The notes beneath the pieces are model-generated. The model did not search any database, was not told where the DNA came from, and worked only from the letters and a program-made list of their open reading frames with translations. The position numbers were made by a program, and so were the translations under genes. From Ignelater luminosus (taxonomy: Eukaryota; Arthropoda; Insecta; Coleoptera; Elateridae), in the NCBI GenBank assembly GCA_011009095.1, contig VTPC01090592.1, forward strand, positions 205,984-269,983: a stretch of 64,000 nucleotides of DNA, written 5' to 3'. Of the stretch, positions 45,846 through 59,000 are shown one piece after another; within the stretch, counting starts at the first letter, position 1; each line of letters begins with the position of its first letter.

Positions 45846-47570
45846 GATATATTTCTTCTTCTGCTTTTTCTTCTTCTTCTTCTATCAGCCCTCCCTTGTC
45901 CACTGCTGCACATAGGCCTTCTCTAAGTTGTACCAAGTTTCTTTATTTCGCGCAACTTGCAACCAGTTTTTGCTAGCTTTCTCTTTGATATCGTCTGCCC
46001 ATCTCTGCTGTGATCTGCTAACGTTCCTTTTTGATGTCCTAGGTTGCCATCGTACGACTCGGTTTACCCAATGTTTAGCTCAACTCCATTTTTGCTTTAG
46101 GACTTTCTCGACAATGTCCTCCTAATTTCTGTGTTTCGGACTCAGTCTCTAAGACTTATGCCGAGCATTGCCCTCTCCATAGTACGTTGGGTTGTTTTTA
46201 ATCTGTTTGCATTTTTATGTGTTATTGCCATTGTTTTTATGTCATATGTCATTACGGGCACAACGCACGTGTCCCATACATTTTTCTTCAAACTCATTGG
46301 TATTTCTTGGTTTCCTAATATTCCACTAAGTTTTCTAAATGCCGTCCATCCAAGTTTTGTTTGCCTTGTGATCTCGGTGGTTTGGTTTGGTTTTCCCAAC
46401 TTAGTGAGGTGCTCAAGGTAGACATATTCATGGACATTTTCTAAGATTTGTTAGTTTATCAAATTTGTCTTTGGTTGTTTGAAATTATTGTTGTTTTTCC
46501 ATAGTTCATTTGTAGTCCTATGATCTTTGAGTTCAGGGCAAGATCGGTTAACATTTGTTCTAATTATTATGACTATGACGTCTGCAAAGCGCAGATAGCT
46601 GAGGTATGTACCATCTACATTTATTCCCTTTTCTTCCCAGTTCATTTTTCTAAATAAGTTTTCTAGCGCCAGTGTAAAGAGCTTGGGAAAAATGGTATCT
46701 CCTTGTCTGACGCCTCTTTATAATGCATTTGCGGTTTCATTGATCTTAACATGTATGGTGACGTTTGTATATATCTCTCAGCAAGGTGGTATAACGGGAG
46801 TCTATGCTTGTGTCGTTTAGTCCTTCGAATATTGACCAAAACTCCACTGAGTCAAAGACCTTTTAGAAATATAGGAATCCTAGGTGTAATGCGAGGTTGT
46901 ACTCTTCGCATTTTTCAATCAGCGTTCGCAAGGTTTGAAGGTGGTCAATGGTACTAAAACCCTTCCTGGATCCTGCCTGTCCGACAGTTTCTGTAGTGCC
47001 TGTGACCAATTGATCATTATTGTCTTTCATACGGTACATTCGCTGTTGACCATGTAATATTATGTTTCTTAAGACTTTCATGTTTCTGATGTTTTCAATT
47101 GTATGTTTTATCATTCATGTGTTATAATTTCGTTTGTTTTTCCTGATTTCCCGTTTTATGGTCTTGTTGATTTGTTTATATTCGTTGGAGTTTCTATTTA
47201 AGTTTTGTCTCAAATTAATTAGTTGTTTTGTTTCGTTGGTTATTTTTATCTCTTTTGGTTTGGTTTGAGTTACTGCCTTTTTCGTTGCAGTTTGTATGTC
47301 CTTTGAGATTTTTTGAGTTAGATCGTCTAATTCTAGGTTTTCAAAGTTTAGCAACGGTGTGAGTTTGTTTTGAGGTCCTGTTGGTATTTTTCTTTGTTTT
47401 TTCTGATTGCATTTATTGTTGGGCAGAATTTCTTGATTAGTTTACGTCGTTCGAATTTTACGTTGATTTTGATTGTGGTTCTTAGCAGTCTGTGATCGCT
47501 ACCCGTGTGTATTTTATTTATCAACCACAGATTTTTTGCTTTCCAAGGTAAAGTCGATTTCATTTTCAGT
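45846..47570 (-). pseudogene. LINE copy A (APE-type), 5'-truncated
   Basis: Read from right to left on the - strand. The end of an apurinic-type endonuclease reads TGSDHRLLRTTIK (about 47505-47465), followed by a charged linker (47354-47115). RT blocks are IENIRNMKVLR (47090), GFSTIDHLQTLRTLIEKCEE (46960-46900), INVDGTYLSYLRFADVIVII (46625-46565; the YADD-type motif is FADV), and then a C-terminal region WTAFRKLSG, IPMSLKKNVWDTCVVPVMTY and RTMERAMLGISLRD (46345-46142). Degraded 'KWRWAGH'-type sequence follows toward 45900. The 3' end is a CTGATAGAAGAAGAAGAAGA tail at about 45888-45865. The copy starts inside the endonuclease and has several stops. Confidence 0.8.
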
Positions 47571-48263
47571 TTTCCCGTCTGAACTTTACCATGTCCAATA
47601 GTTTCTTACTTTTCTAGGAAAAAGCACGTTCTCTGGTTTTTCGGTTTCAACATCGAATGATTTTTGTTACTGAATCTATTTTTTAGAAACGAATGTTATG
47701 ATTGCGGGTCTCGAAATGTGGATGTGTGCAATTGTTTGCAAAAAGGTTTCGCTTGATTTAAAATGTTATCGATGGACGTCTTTCGGTAACTACAATAACT
47801 ATTTCGAAGCAGCCCTGTATAATTATTAAGTTTGCGTTCTTCCTTATGTAATTTTTACACGTTTTTAGAAATTACTTATTTTGTATCAGTTAATACGTAA
47901 TTAATAAAACCATGTAAAATGTGTATTTTATTTACAGTGTCAGTAAAATATAAGCTATTTTAAAAAATAATGTGAAATTATTTTGATAACCTGAAACGTT
48001 ATCGTGTCTTTGCACCTTCAAGTATAATAATAATAAATAAGTTAATAATGGAACATGATATAACTTAACTACATAAATATAATTAATAACGATGTAAATT
48101 TACTTTGCACACTATCTGCGGTGTTTCTTTGTCTTTACGTTTGATAAGAGAATCGTATAGTCTTTCAATAAATTCTGGTTTTTTTTTTAAATTTTAAACA
48201 ATTTCTTTTGTGATACTCATAAGAAGAGGGTTTCCGGCAATATACTTGAACTTTTAATAATAT
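47571..48263. other. non-coding AT-rich spacer
   Basis: No feature recognised. Confidence 0.4.
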
Positions 48264-49425
48264 TACGGGCTTGCTGGACGAATTTCTGTAAATGGTTAAG
48301 AAAAATATAGATACAATTTAGCAAATGACTTTATTGTTTTTCAAAATATTTACTCTTAGCATCAATACACTTTTGCATATGCCAACCAAATTTTGAAGCA
48401 TTTTTTTCCAATCTGAAGCTGTTACCTAAATGCTCTCACCACGCATTTTGTTTTCAATTGTCGAGAATATTAATTTCACTTTTTCACTGGCTAAAAAGTC
48501 GATAGTTTGTGAAGCTCTATGGACACTTGCATTGTCGTGATGAAGAAAATGCACCGATTTGAATTGTTTTTTCCGATTTAACCGATGACTTCCGGCAAAC
48601 AAATTGTTGTGTACCAATTACCTTTTATAGTTCTTCTATCTTCTAAAGCCATGGTTACCATATGTCCAGAAATACGGAAGAAACAAGCGATCATTTGCCT
48701 TGTAACACTGCGTGAACGAACAACTTTTGTGGGTTTCGACTCACCTCGAAACATCCAAAAAGTGGATTGTTATTTAGTTTCCGGTTTTTATGAGTAGATT
48801 CAACTATTATCACCAGTAACGCTGTCGTACACTAAATTTGAACGACCTCGGTTGAATTTCTACAGCATTTCTTTCCACCAATTCACACGATCCTTTTTTT
48901 GAGTTTTACTCAAATTATTATGTGGAATCCAGCGACTGCAAAGCTTCCGTACGTTTAAATGATCGTGTAAAATCGTATGTATTCCTATCGTGTAAATGCC
49001 CAAGGTGGCGCCTATTTCACGGTATGTAACATGTGGATCTTGCTTAATTATTTCACGCACAGCATCAACGTTAGTGGCAACAACAGACGTGGATGGACGA
49101 CCTTTACGAAGTTCATCACTGAGAAAAGAACGTCTACTCTGGAACTCAGCAAACCAATTTATTATGAACAGTTCTATTCGATGGAGCTTCCTCACCAAAG
49201 GCCGCATTAAGCTGTTTGATGCGTTGTTTGAGTTGCTTCGAAAATGTAAAAAATCATTGCTCGAAAATGTTCATGCCAGAGTTCCATTTTTTCACAAAAT
49301 TACTTTTTTCGAAGCGCTATGTAAACAGAACTGGTTAGCTTGGATACGAACTGTCAACTGAATTATAGGTTAAAAGTAACAAATTTCTCGAATATGACAA
49401 TAGAATTTTTCAAGCGAACCTCGTA
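48264..49425 (-). mobile_element. mariner transposon with defective transposase
   Basis: The right end, read inverted, starts TACGAGGTTCGCTTGAAAAA and is flanked by TA. The left end at 48264 (TACGGGCTTGCTGGACGAAT) is a diverged partner. The - strand encodes a mariner transposase: a helix-turn-helix region with VDAVREIIKQDPHVTYREIG (49080-49020), SRWIPHNNLSKTQK (about 48930-48890), VTGDNS-IYS (first catalytic Asp, about 48815), an unreadable stretch with frameshifts, RQMIACF (48690), LEDRRTIKG (48640), FLHHDNASVHRA (second Asp, about 48545-48510) and FLASEKVKLI (48480). It then jumps directly to IENKMRGE. The 'PPYSPDLAP'-type segment that carries the third Asp of the DD34D triad is deleted, so it cannot transpose on its own. 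Confidence 0.8.
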
Positions 49426-49439
49426 TAGACTATTTTACT

Positions 49440-51010
49440 GCCCAGACATGGAATGGGAGAGAATTTTTCTCTTGAGGAATGTGTTGGGGGTAGTTGGAAG
49501 GCACAGATACTAAAGTCCCCGTCTCTAGCACTGCCGCTTCAGGGGGGGGGGATGAAGAGGTTCCTGTTTTCGGTTTCTTGCTTATAACCCCGTACGGTAA
49601 AAAGTATTCCCTACAAAATAAAAGATAATTAAACTTTCTACAAGACTGTCTATATTCATTTTCTTTTTATGTGTTATAGTTTCCGAGATATTCCCCAGCT
49701 AAATCGATAATTTTTTAAAAACTATTTTTGCCTCACATTTTTCGTCGAAGTTGTCCATCTAACTCCCCAGCCTGATGTTTTCGAAAAAGTCGTCAGACAG
49801 GAGGTTGTAGAGCATTAAATGTCCTTCATAAATACGTATATTTGCTAATTTATCTTCGACAGGTCAGAAGTTACAGCAAGAAAACTATACTTTCGTTATT
49901 ATTGTTAGTTATGTATTAAGAAACTGAAATTTGCCAAGACTAGGTAAGATTTTTCTTAAATTCCCGTTTCTTAATACATAAATAAAGATAATAACGAAAG
50001 TATAGCTTTCTTGAGAAATCACGAAATTTATCCGAAAATTTCAAATTGCTGTAACTTCTCACCTGTCGAAGATAAATTAGTAAATATACATATTTCTGAA
50101 GGAGATGTAATGCTCTACAACTTTCTGTCTGACGACGTTTCCAAAAACGTAAGGCTGAGGAGTTAGAAGGACAACTTCGACGAAAGATGTGAGGCAAAAA
50201 AAGTTTCTCAAAACTTATCGATTTACATGGCGAGAATCTCAGAGACTGTAACACATAGAAAGAAAATGAATATAGACATTCTTGTAGGACGTTTAATTAT
50301 CTTTTATTTTGTAAGGAATATTTTTCACAGTACGACGGACCATTTTCAAGTTATAAGCGAAAAACCGACAAAAGAGACATTTCCACCCCCTCCCTTACGC
50401 TGCAGGGCTAGAGGCGGACACTTTTAGTATCTTTTCCTCCTTACTACCCGCAACATATTCCTAAAGAGAAGAATTCCTCTACAACCCCCTTTTGGGCATT
50501 CATTGACTTTTCTTGAGAAATCGCGAAATGTATCCAAAAACTTCAAATTGCCGTAACCTCTGACTTGTAGAACATAAATTAGTAACTATTACATATTTCT
50601 AAGGAAAACTGAATGCTCTACAACTTTCTGTCTGACGACTTTTCTGTAAAACATAAAGCTGAGAAGTTAGAAGAACAAGTTTGACGAAAAATGTGAGGCA
50701 AAAAAAAGTTTTTCGAGAATTATTAATTTTCGCTGACAAATATCTCGGAAACTATAACACATAGAAAGAAGATGAATATAGACAGTCTTGTAGGAAATTT
50801 AATTATCTTTTATTTTATAGAGAATACTTTTTACCGTACGACTCATTGTTTCCGGGTTATAAGCAAGAAAATGAAAACAGGGACCTTTCCATCTCCCTCT
50901 CCCTGAAGCGGCAGGGCTAGGAGCGGGGACTTTTAGTATCTGTGCCTTCCAACTACCCCCAACACATTCCTCAAGAGAAAAATTCTCTCCCATTCCATGT
51001 CCTCTATAAC
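49440..51010. repeat. three-copy repeat: one inverted and two tandem units of about 0.5 kb
   Basis: Unit A (about 49450-49890) is the reverse complement of unit C (about 50515-50995). Unit B (about 50000-50500) lies between them in the same orientation as C. All share AACTTTCTGTCTGACGAC, ATGTGAGGCAAAAAAA-like, GAATATAGACA-TCTTGTAGG and the GC-rich box with GCAGGGCTAG and ACTTTTAGTATC. The outer ends (ACATGGAATGGGAGAGAAT at 49447, mirrored at about 50998) are nearly identical inverted repeats, so the whole block can fold back. No coding region is evident; the open frames inside are repeat-derived. It may be a non-autonomous transposon or a satellite unit; I do not recognise the family. Confidence 0.8.
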
Positions 51011-52822
51011 CCCTTCGTTGACTGGACTATAAGAAGCGCGGATGATTTTCGGAGATAACGAATTTTCGGATTTTCTTGTGAATTAATTATTTTTGGTTTT
51101 TCGTTCTTTGATTAGAAAATGTCGAATATTCAATAAGATTTTCGGTGCTAAGCAAAATAAAACATTTTTTATTAATACGAATTGCAGATTTATTTTTAAT
51201 TACAAAACAGCTATTTTGACAACCGTAACTGCTATTATTCAAAAACGATTACTACACCTACTGCGGCCATATATTGAAAACGGATGGTGCAATCTTCTTA
51301 TTCAATATACAAACTTAATAAATCTTTAATACATTTTACAGAAAAGGAGCAGCACAATTTCAGTAAAAATTAAGAAAACTTATTAGTTTTTTGTTAAAGA
51401 ATAGAGACCGCATTTGAAAAGTGTAATACTTTGAGGACTAAGTTTCTTAGCAAATGGTATTCTTCAGTATAAAACTTTAACGATTGTTTTCTGAAAGACT
51501 AGACGTCAAATGAAACATTTTAATAGCAGATTTACGTCTTTAATTTATAAGGAAAAGTTCCTGCATACTCTATGTAAGACCTTTTTGATACACCCTGTAT
51601 AGCTAAAGTAAAACGAGTGCGATCTTTCTCACGCTTAGAAGAATGAAAGTTGTGCAGTTTTTTTCTCAGATTGGCGAATTGCTGCGGGAAATATTTTTGC
51701 AGTCTTTCTATTATAATTTTAAATTAGTTAACCTCTAGTTTGAGGCAATAAACAGCAAACTACATTTTCGAATTCAGAATTTTCCTGTATAAACTGATAA
51801 TTATCTGTTGTTGAATTACACACAAATGCTTCCAAGTAGGGATTATAGAGATTGTAATTTTACAAAGTGAAAACGAACAAAAAATTTTTGCGTATGCATT
51901 GAGCCGCCTTTCGTATTGTTAGCTTGTGTATTTTTCTTTTTTGCTAAATTAAAGTTAAAAAGTCCTTAGCGAGTCTAGAAATACATCTGTGGAAGCAGTC
52001 TGAACATAATTCTATATGTTGCTTACCATCTCCTTTCTCGAATTGACGACTAAAAAGTTTAAAATACAAATAGTTTATACACTTTAGACTGATTCATGAA
52101 CGTTAAATCTGGGTTTTTCTTTAGAAGGGAGATTTATACGTTTTGCGTAATATCCGAGCTCTATAAATCTGATTTATCGTGGAAATTGTAGGAATCATCG
52201 TTTTTTTTGATAGGTACTTACTTTTCCGGTACACGCCCACGCACATGGAAAATGTCCCCTAGTACCGTATGCCTAATTTTATAACACTGTACCTTGGAAA
52301 ATCAACTAACGTAACTAATTTGCCAGACCACTTTATTTATCATGCAAATTCGGTTGAAATTTCTAGTAATTCTTTTTTTTACAATTTTAAATTTTTTTGC
52401 GGTTGTGTTGTAATTTAATAATATCCATTTTGTTTAGAAAAACAAAAAGTCATTTCAATATACACTAATAAATTGTTTATTACGTCATTAAGTTATTTTT
52501 TTTGCAAAGCGGTAACAACTACTAAAGAATGTCTCATTGAAACGAAAAAAAAGGAACTTAATCGTTATGTTGATTGCAATATAATTACCTTGTGTATAAA
52601 ATTAGTTCAGACAACTAGTTTCGTGGATACCTACCGGTAATAACTAATAAGGTGATAATAAACTAGTAGGTGTCCCAGCATTTATAATATACTCAACTAC
52701 TGTTCAAATCTTGTCCTTTTCCTTAAAAAAATTGCATTCACTTTATTATACACAATAGTGCAGTGTTGTTAAGATAGTGTTGCATATTCTTAGAAACTAT
52801 TAATAAAATCAATACATAAACC

Positions 52823-52860
<38 letters not shown>

Positions 52861-52985
52861 AAATTAATGTAACATTTTTAAGGAATTCGCGCTAAATTTA
52901 TTTCTTTGTGATAATGAATATTTTGTTACGTAAAGGTTAATGAATGCTGTGGGGAATTTTGATATACTTACTGACGATAAGAAGA
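51011..52985. other. non-coding upstream region of the acid phosphatase
   Basis: No gene recognised. It contains a CACCCTGTATAG string at about 51593 like that at the MITE end near 54653, and an (ATT)n microsatellite of about 12 units at 52825-52859. Candidate GATA sites (TGATAA at about 52909, CGATAAG at 52975-52981) occur near the promoter. Confidence 0.4.
52825..52859 (+). repeat. (ATT)n microsatellite
   Basis: About twelve uninterrupted ATT units. Confidence 0.95.
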
Positions 52986-53040
52986 GGAAATATAAAAGGA
53001 ATTGATATTGGCAGCGAGTCTCTTGTATATCTTCATTATC
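52975..53040 (+). promoter_or_regulatory. acid phosphatase core promoter: GATA site and TATA box
   Basis: TATAAAAG at 52991-52998 lies 86 bases before the ATG at 53084, which puts a start site near 53020-53030 and a leader of about 55-65 bases. A GATAAG at 52976-52981 sits just upstream; in insects GATA factors often drive gut-expressed genes. The TATA box is seen directly; the start site and gut expression are inference. Confidence 0.55.
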
Positions 53041-53083
53041 GTTTTGGATAAGTGTGTGATAGGATCAATTAATTTTTAAAAAA

Positions 53084-56000
53084 ATGCTTAATTTTTTAAG
53101 AATTTTAACAATCCTGATTGTTTGTAATTTGTCAGTGTTTGGATACGAATATGATGCGAGTACACTTGAATTAGTGCACGTGGTAAGTTATTATTTTTTA
53201 ATACTTTTTTTTTTGATTTTTGAATTTTGAATTTTATAATATCATTCAGGGACAAGATTAGAAAACAGGGAAATTTCCAAAAGAGTTTATAAATTTATTC
53301 TAAGCACAAATTAACATTTAAAGTGGCAACAAAGTTTATTTTTAAAATAATTTATTGATGATTATTAATAATAGACTGCCTTGTTTGTTCAAAGATTTTT
53401 TTAATTAGAATAGAAATTAATAGAAAAATTTCAAATTAAACACAATTGTTATTCATTTAAATCTTAATAATAAAAAACATAACTTTTTGTGTCTGCGGAT
53501 GTGCGTACTTTGCAGTTTTTTGTTTCTTAAATCAAGGATGAATTCACTAATTGAATAATCATATTCCTATTATCTAAACTAAACTATGATAGAATCTTTT
53601 ACCTATAAAGATTTTTCTTATACAATTTTCAAATTAAGTTTTGTGATATTGACTTTTCTTTGGTTTTATTATTCTATTGTAATTATTTTTTTTTCAATTC
53701 TACAATAATCATTGCGAATTCTCGCCCATTGTTTAATTTTACAGCTTAAATAACTCGCCATACCAATGTTTAAGATTCTAGTACGCTATTATTACATCCA
53801 AAATTGAGTTTTTCATAGATTCTACTTAATTCGCTAGTAAAGTGTAGTATTCATCAAAATATGGAAAAAAGTTTCTATAAACATATATCCGGAAATGCAT
53901 CGTTTCCGAGGTACAAGGTATCAAAGTTTCATTTAAAAATTCTTTTCAATATTTCAAAAACAAGCTGAGACATCGGGACTTTCTAAACCCCTTTTCTAAA
54001 GAAAATTGCTACGCCACTGAAACATTAAAAATTGAAAAACAGTTAGGTACTCTTGCATTTTTACAGTAAAATGAATCATTTTCTAGTAAAATTTGATTTT
54101 TCAAAATTTCACAAAATCAACGACCTTGGTCATGCATTGTCTCAAGAACAGGATTACTTGCATCGCATTCCTTGACACAAAATAAACCTGCTTTGTCCTA
54201 TAACTTTTTTTCCTAAAGTGCACGATTTTCGAGATACGGAGTGTAAAAGTTGAAACTTTGACAGCCTGTATTTCGAAAACCGCGCATTTAAAAAAAAGTA
54301 ATACACTAAAATAGGCTTGGTATTTGTGAAAGAATCCTATGCAAATAATTACATTCTGTTTTTGAAGTAATGTATGACCTTGTCATAGGCCACTGAATTT
54401 TTGACATTTTCAAAAAGATCAATAATAAAGTATGTTAGAAAGATGGATCTTCTGTAGTAGCAACCATGTACAAAATCTTATATTGATATTTTACATGTTT
54501 AGGGAAATATTAAAGAAATAAGATTTTTTCTGTGTACGTTTGACACCTTGTATCTTAAAAACTAAGCGCTTTTCGATATATGTTTATGTGACAAAGTGCA
54601 CTTATTTCTTAATATTCTATCACCTCCTGAAGTTATCAAGATTTCAACTGAAACACCCTGTATATTTAGTGTTGCCGAGTGTAGCAAGTTTTCCCCAAAT
54701 TGGGGATTTTTAGACTTGGTGAGAATTTTAAAATAAATTTGCAACTTAGTCGTTTAAATTGTAAAAATTGTTTCAGTTTCAAAATTTTATTTGTTATTGG
54801 AAGATTTAAAGCAAATATAAAATTTTATAAATAAATAAGTTTTTCTCAATTTTGAATATTTATAGCCAGCTCTAGCAACATTAGCACTATCTGTTGGTTG
54901 GTGATTTTCCCTTAGCACAAGAGATTGCTTATATCCACGAGCAAGCAGCAAGTTCACACATTGGTGACATAAAATTGTCAGACGGTTGGCAGCATTTGTT
55001 TGCAAACAAGTAATCATTTATAGCGCCTAATAACTACTGCTGGTAGCGCGTCAGCGGGATTATAGCTTCTAAACACTAGCATTGATTTCAAGAATTCTTT
55101 AATTTGGGGATTTCCGTACCGTTATTGACGACATTTTTGTTAGATGAGTGGGTGGTGATAATTGACAGTAAGGATAAAGAAAAACATCTAGTTTTTATGT
55201 TATAAACTTTATAATATTAAACAAAGAAATAATAAAGTTTTACAACAGTACATTTTTTGCATAAACGTTTAGTACCGATTAGTTTTGTTTTGTTAAACAA
55301 AAATCAAGTTTTCCTTATATTTACAGAGTTACAAAAAAGACAACAGCGTGAGGTTAAACTGTCATAAAATCATAACCTTAAAGCACATTAAGCGTCAATA
55401 AGATTTTACAAGCCGAGTTAATAGATAAACAGCCCAGTTTGCAATACTCAAACTGTCATTCTTCCCCAGCAATATACGACCCAGAAACATCGTTAACGCT
55501 GTATAGATACCCATTACAAGTTGCAAACAAAACAAATCCTAATACCTAATTTCTAATTGACTTTCACATATAGTCACGTTTTCGATTACGAGGAAAGTTA
55601 AAATTTTACAATCAAATAAAATACAAATTATACTAAGAGAAAGATGACATGATCAGAAATACAAAAACAAAAATAAGTTTTCTAATGTATTTAAGTATAC
55701 ACACATCATATATCAATAAAAAAAATACTGAGCTTTACTAGCAGATAATAAATTATTTCAGAATTTTTCAGACTTTTTTTTAATAAAGATTTTGTAATCT
55801 ACTATGTTTTCATTAGAATTTGCATATTTGATATTCAGAACTTTATTCTGACACAAATCTTTTATAAAATGATGTTTGATTTCAAATGTTTACCGCGTTT
55901 GCTATTTGAAAATGTATACATTAGCGAAATTGCACTAACATTATCTATTTTGAGCACTACAATTTTCACTTGTTTCATTATTTAATTCTGAGAGCACTCC

Positions 56001-59000
56001 ACCTAAATTAACCAATTCTTGAACCGCTAAACCTGCCGCCATATATTTCGCCTCCATAGATGACAATGCGACACAGGTTTGCTTTTTTGAATGCCAGGCG
56101 ATTGGATTTCCAACATGAAAGCAGAGAAAACCACTAACACTCTTTCTTGTAACTTTGTCTCCGGCCCAATCTGCATCACACATGCCTTATACATAGAACA
56201 GGATTGCCCTTGGTAAACGTAAGTCCAAAGTTTTTGGTTGTATTTAAATAGCGAAGAATGCGTTTACCAGCTTTCCATGTCTTTTCAGTAGAGGTATCTA
56301 AATATCGACTTATGTAGCAGTGATGTAGCGAATGCTATGTCCGGTCTTGTTGTCACAGATAAGTACATCAGACTGCATATTAGCTTTCTATAAGGAATTT
56401 CCGGATTTATCGGAGTATCTAAAATTTGCTTACATTGGAGATGAAACAGTTTTACAAATTTCCATTCTAAATTCCTTAAGCAGTCGATTTATCATGTTAG
56501 ACATTATCTTCATTCTTATCTTTCTTTTTTATTTTTTCTTCTTCAGTTCTTTCTGGTTCTTCATTTGTAATTTCAGGTAAATCATAAATTGAAAAGACTG
56601 GCTCGTTTACTGTTTTTCATTGGCTTTCTCTTTTACATAGTATTCCATTACAGTTTCATCAAACCGTACTTCCCGAGATTTAATAACTTTCTTTTCTCTC
56701 GGAAGCCGTAGCAGATATCCACCTCCGTAGTGCCCTACCATTACTGCACGATCTGCCCTGGGATTAAGTTTATTTTCTTTGGGAACAATCTTATGCCAAG
56801 CATGGTAGCCAAGGACTCGTAATTTGTTCAAATCACTTCTTCACTTCAATTTAAAGTTGGAATGGGGGATCTGTCTAATTCATAGGTGGTGCACTTTAAT
56901 GCTTCACCCCATGATACTCTCGAATTCCTGAATTAATAACTTTAGCACGTAATTTGTCTAAAAAAGTCCGGTCTAGGCGTTCAGCCTTGCCGTTCATCTG
57001 AGGAAAGTGGCTAATTGTATATTCTAACTGTATACCATTCTTATCAGCAAAACCTTGGAAATATTTACACACAAATCTCCCTCCGTTCTCATTCTCATTC
57101 TCATTCTCATTCCAAATTGCGTATGCATTGTACGAATGTATGAAATTAAGTTGTCAGCTGCTTGTGATTTATTCTTTAATAATTTAACTATTACAAAATG
57201 AGAATAGTCGTCCAAGATTACCTGGAAATATTTTTCACCATACAAAGTTGAAAGAGTCACGGGACCGCTTATATCAGAGTGGATTAAGTCCCCTATACAC
57301 TGTAAACTCTTTTCTTGCTTATAAAAAGGCAAGTTTTACCTTCTATGCAGGATGTCCATAGTTTTTCAGGATAGAGCAGACCCAATTGCGCAAGTCCATC
57401 CTGCCCAAGATGACCAAGTCTCTTGTGCCACAGCTCGCCACTTTCTATTGTCACATTACAATAGTTCTCGTCCTTCAAATTGTTAACTTGAAGAATGTAC
57501 ACTCCATTGAATTTTTCGCAGACTAATTTAAAACCTTGACCACATATAACAGCATCATTTTCTCTTATTACAACTTTCAAACCTCTAGAGACAATTTTCA
57601 AAGCAGAGAATAAATTGTGGTTAATATTTGGAACAGTAAGAGCTTCTATTGTTAACATTTAACACTGACAATTTACTGCCAGTTCTGCTTTTAAAGATGC
57701 AGTAATAACTTTTCCATCTGCCAAGGGAATATTCAGCTTGTTTTCTAGTTTAATTACATTTTTCATATACGGCAGTAATTCTTCTTTCAAAAAATGGTTA
57801 CTTGCCCTTGAATCAAGAACCAAGGCATTCTGAGATCATTTTGATTGATTGCATGCTTAGCAGAATAGCGTAGAAAATTACCCGTACTGTGTGCTCTTCC
57901 TCTTCCATTATTCTGGTAATTATACTGAGATCTATCACTATGTTGAAAATATGCATAATTATTATTTGAAGCTTTAAAACTTACTTCAGAATGATCTTTA
58001 CCAGTATTAGTATTTTTATCTTTTAATTTTAGTTCTTCATCCAACAATCTAGCTTTGACAAAGTCCATTTTAACATTAGTTAGTGTTTCAATTGCAGTTA
58101 TCACGGTATCATAGTGTGGCGGTAACGATAATAAGAGGTGAAAGACACGATCAGTTTCATTAATTGAAGAGCCGAAATTTTGGAGATCTCTTACGTATAA
58201 TGGTATCAAATTTCACAAAGTGGTTTTCCAATCTATCAGTTCCTTTTGATTTTAAATTGAAAAGTTTACGTCATAATGTTAATTTTGCGAAAAAACTACT
58301 TCTCATAAAAACAACTTTTAATGCATTTAATTGAGCTTTTGCAGTGTCACAATCTTTAATTATATCTAGATGCTTATCTGTAATTCCTTGAATTATAATT
58401 ACTTGTGCTTTAGCGTCTCTTACTTTATATTCTTTCTTTTTATCCGGATCTGTGGAAACTACGCTATCGATTACATCGGCACACTGATCTCTCTTTAAAA
58501 TTGACACAATCTCAAACCAGTTTTGAAATTATTGATTACAATAAACAAAAACTAAAGCACACAGGACAAAACAGGACAAAAACATTGAGGTTAGGACAAA
58601 AACACAACAAACTTTGTATCTGAAATTTTCAGATTAATTAGTTTACTTTTCACCAAAGCCAGTTGATTGTGATACAAAGTACCGACACCAAACAAAAAAC
58701 GATTGCAAATTGAACTCAATAACGATTTTTTTCTCCGCCAGAGGCGTTGCTGTTTCATATCAAATTTGACACGTTTAAACGTTATCAATGTTATAATTTT
58801 TTAACTTTAATTATGTTGGAATGCCTTGTATGCGTGTAATCAGAGGATTTAAAGAAAAATGTGATTCATGTTTATTGTAAAATAAATTGATATATTTATG
58901 ATAAATAATGCAAGATACAATCATTTTTTGAAAACCTTCTTAATTTCAATAAGTTAGACTTTTGACGACAATGCATTACCGTATAATTTATGCTTTTTGC

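Noticed and set aside
49996-50254. open frames within the three-copy repeat
   Set aside because: They are not conserved between the repeat units, so they are chance frames.
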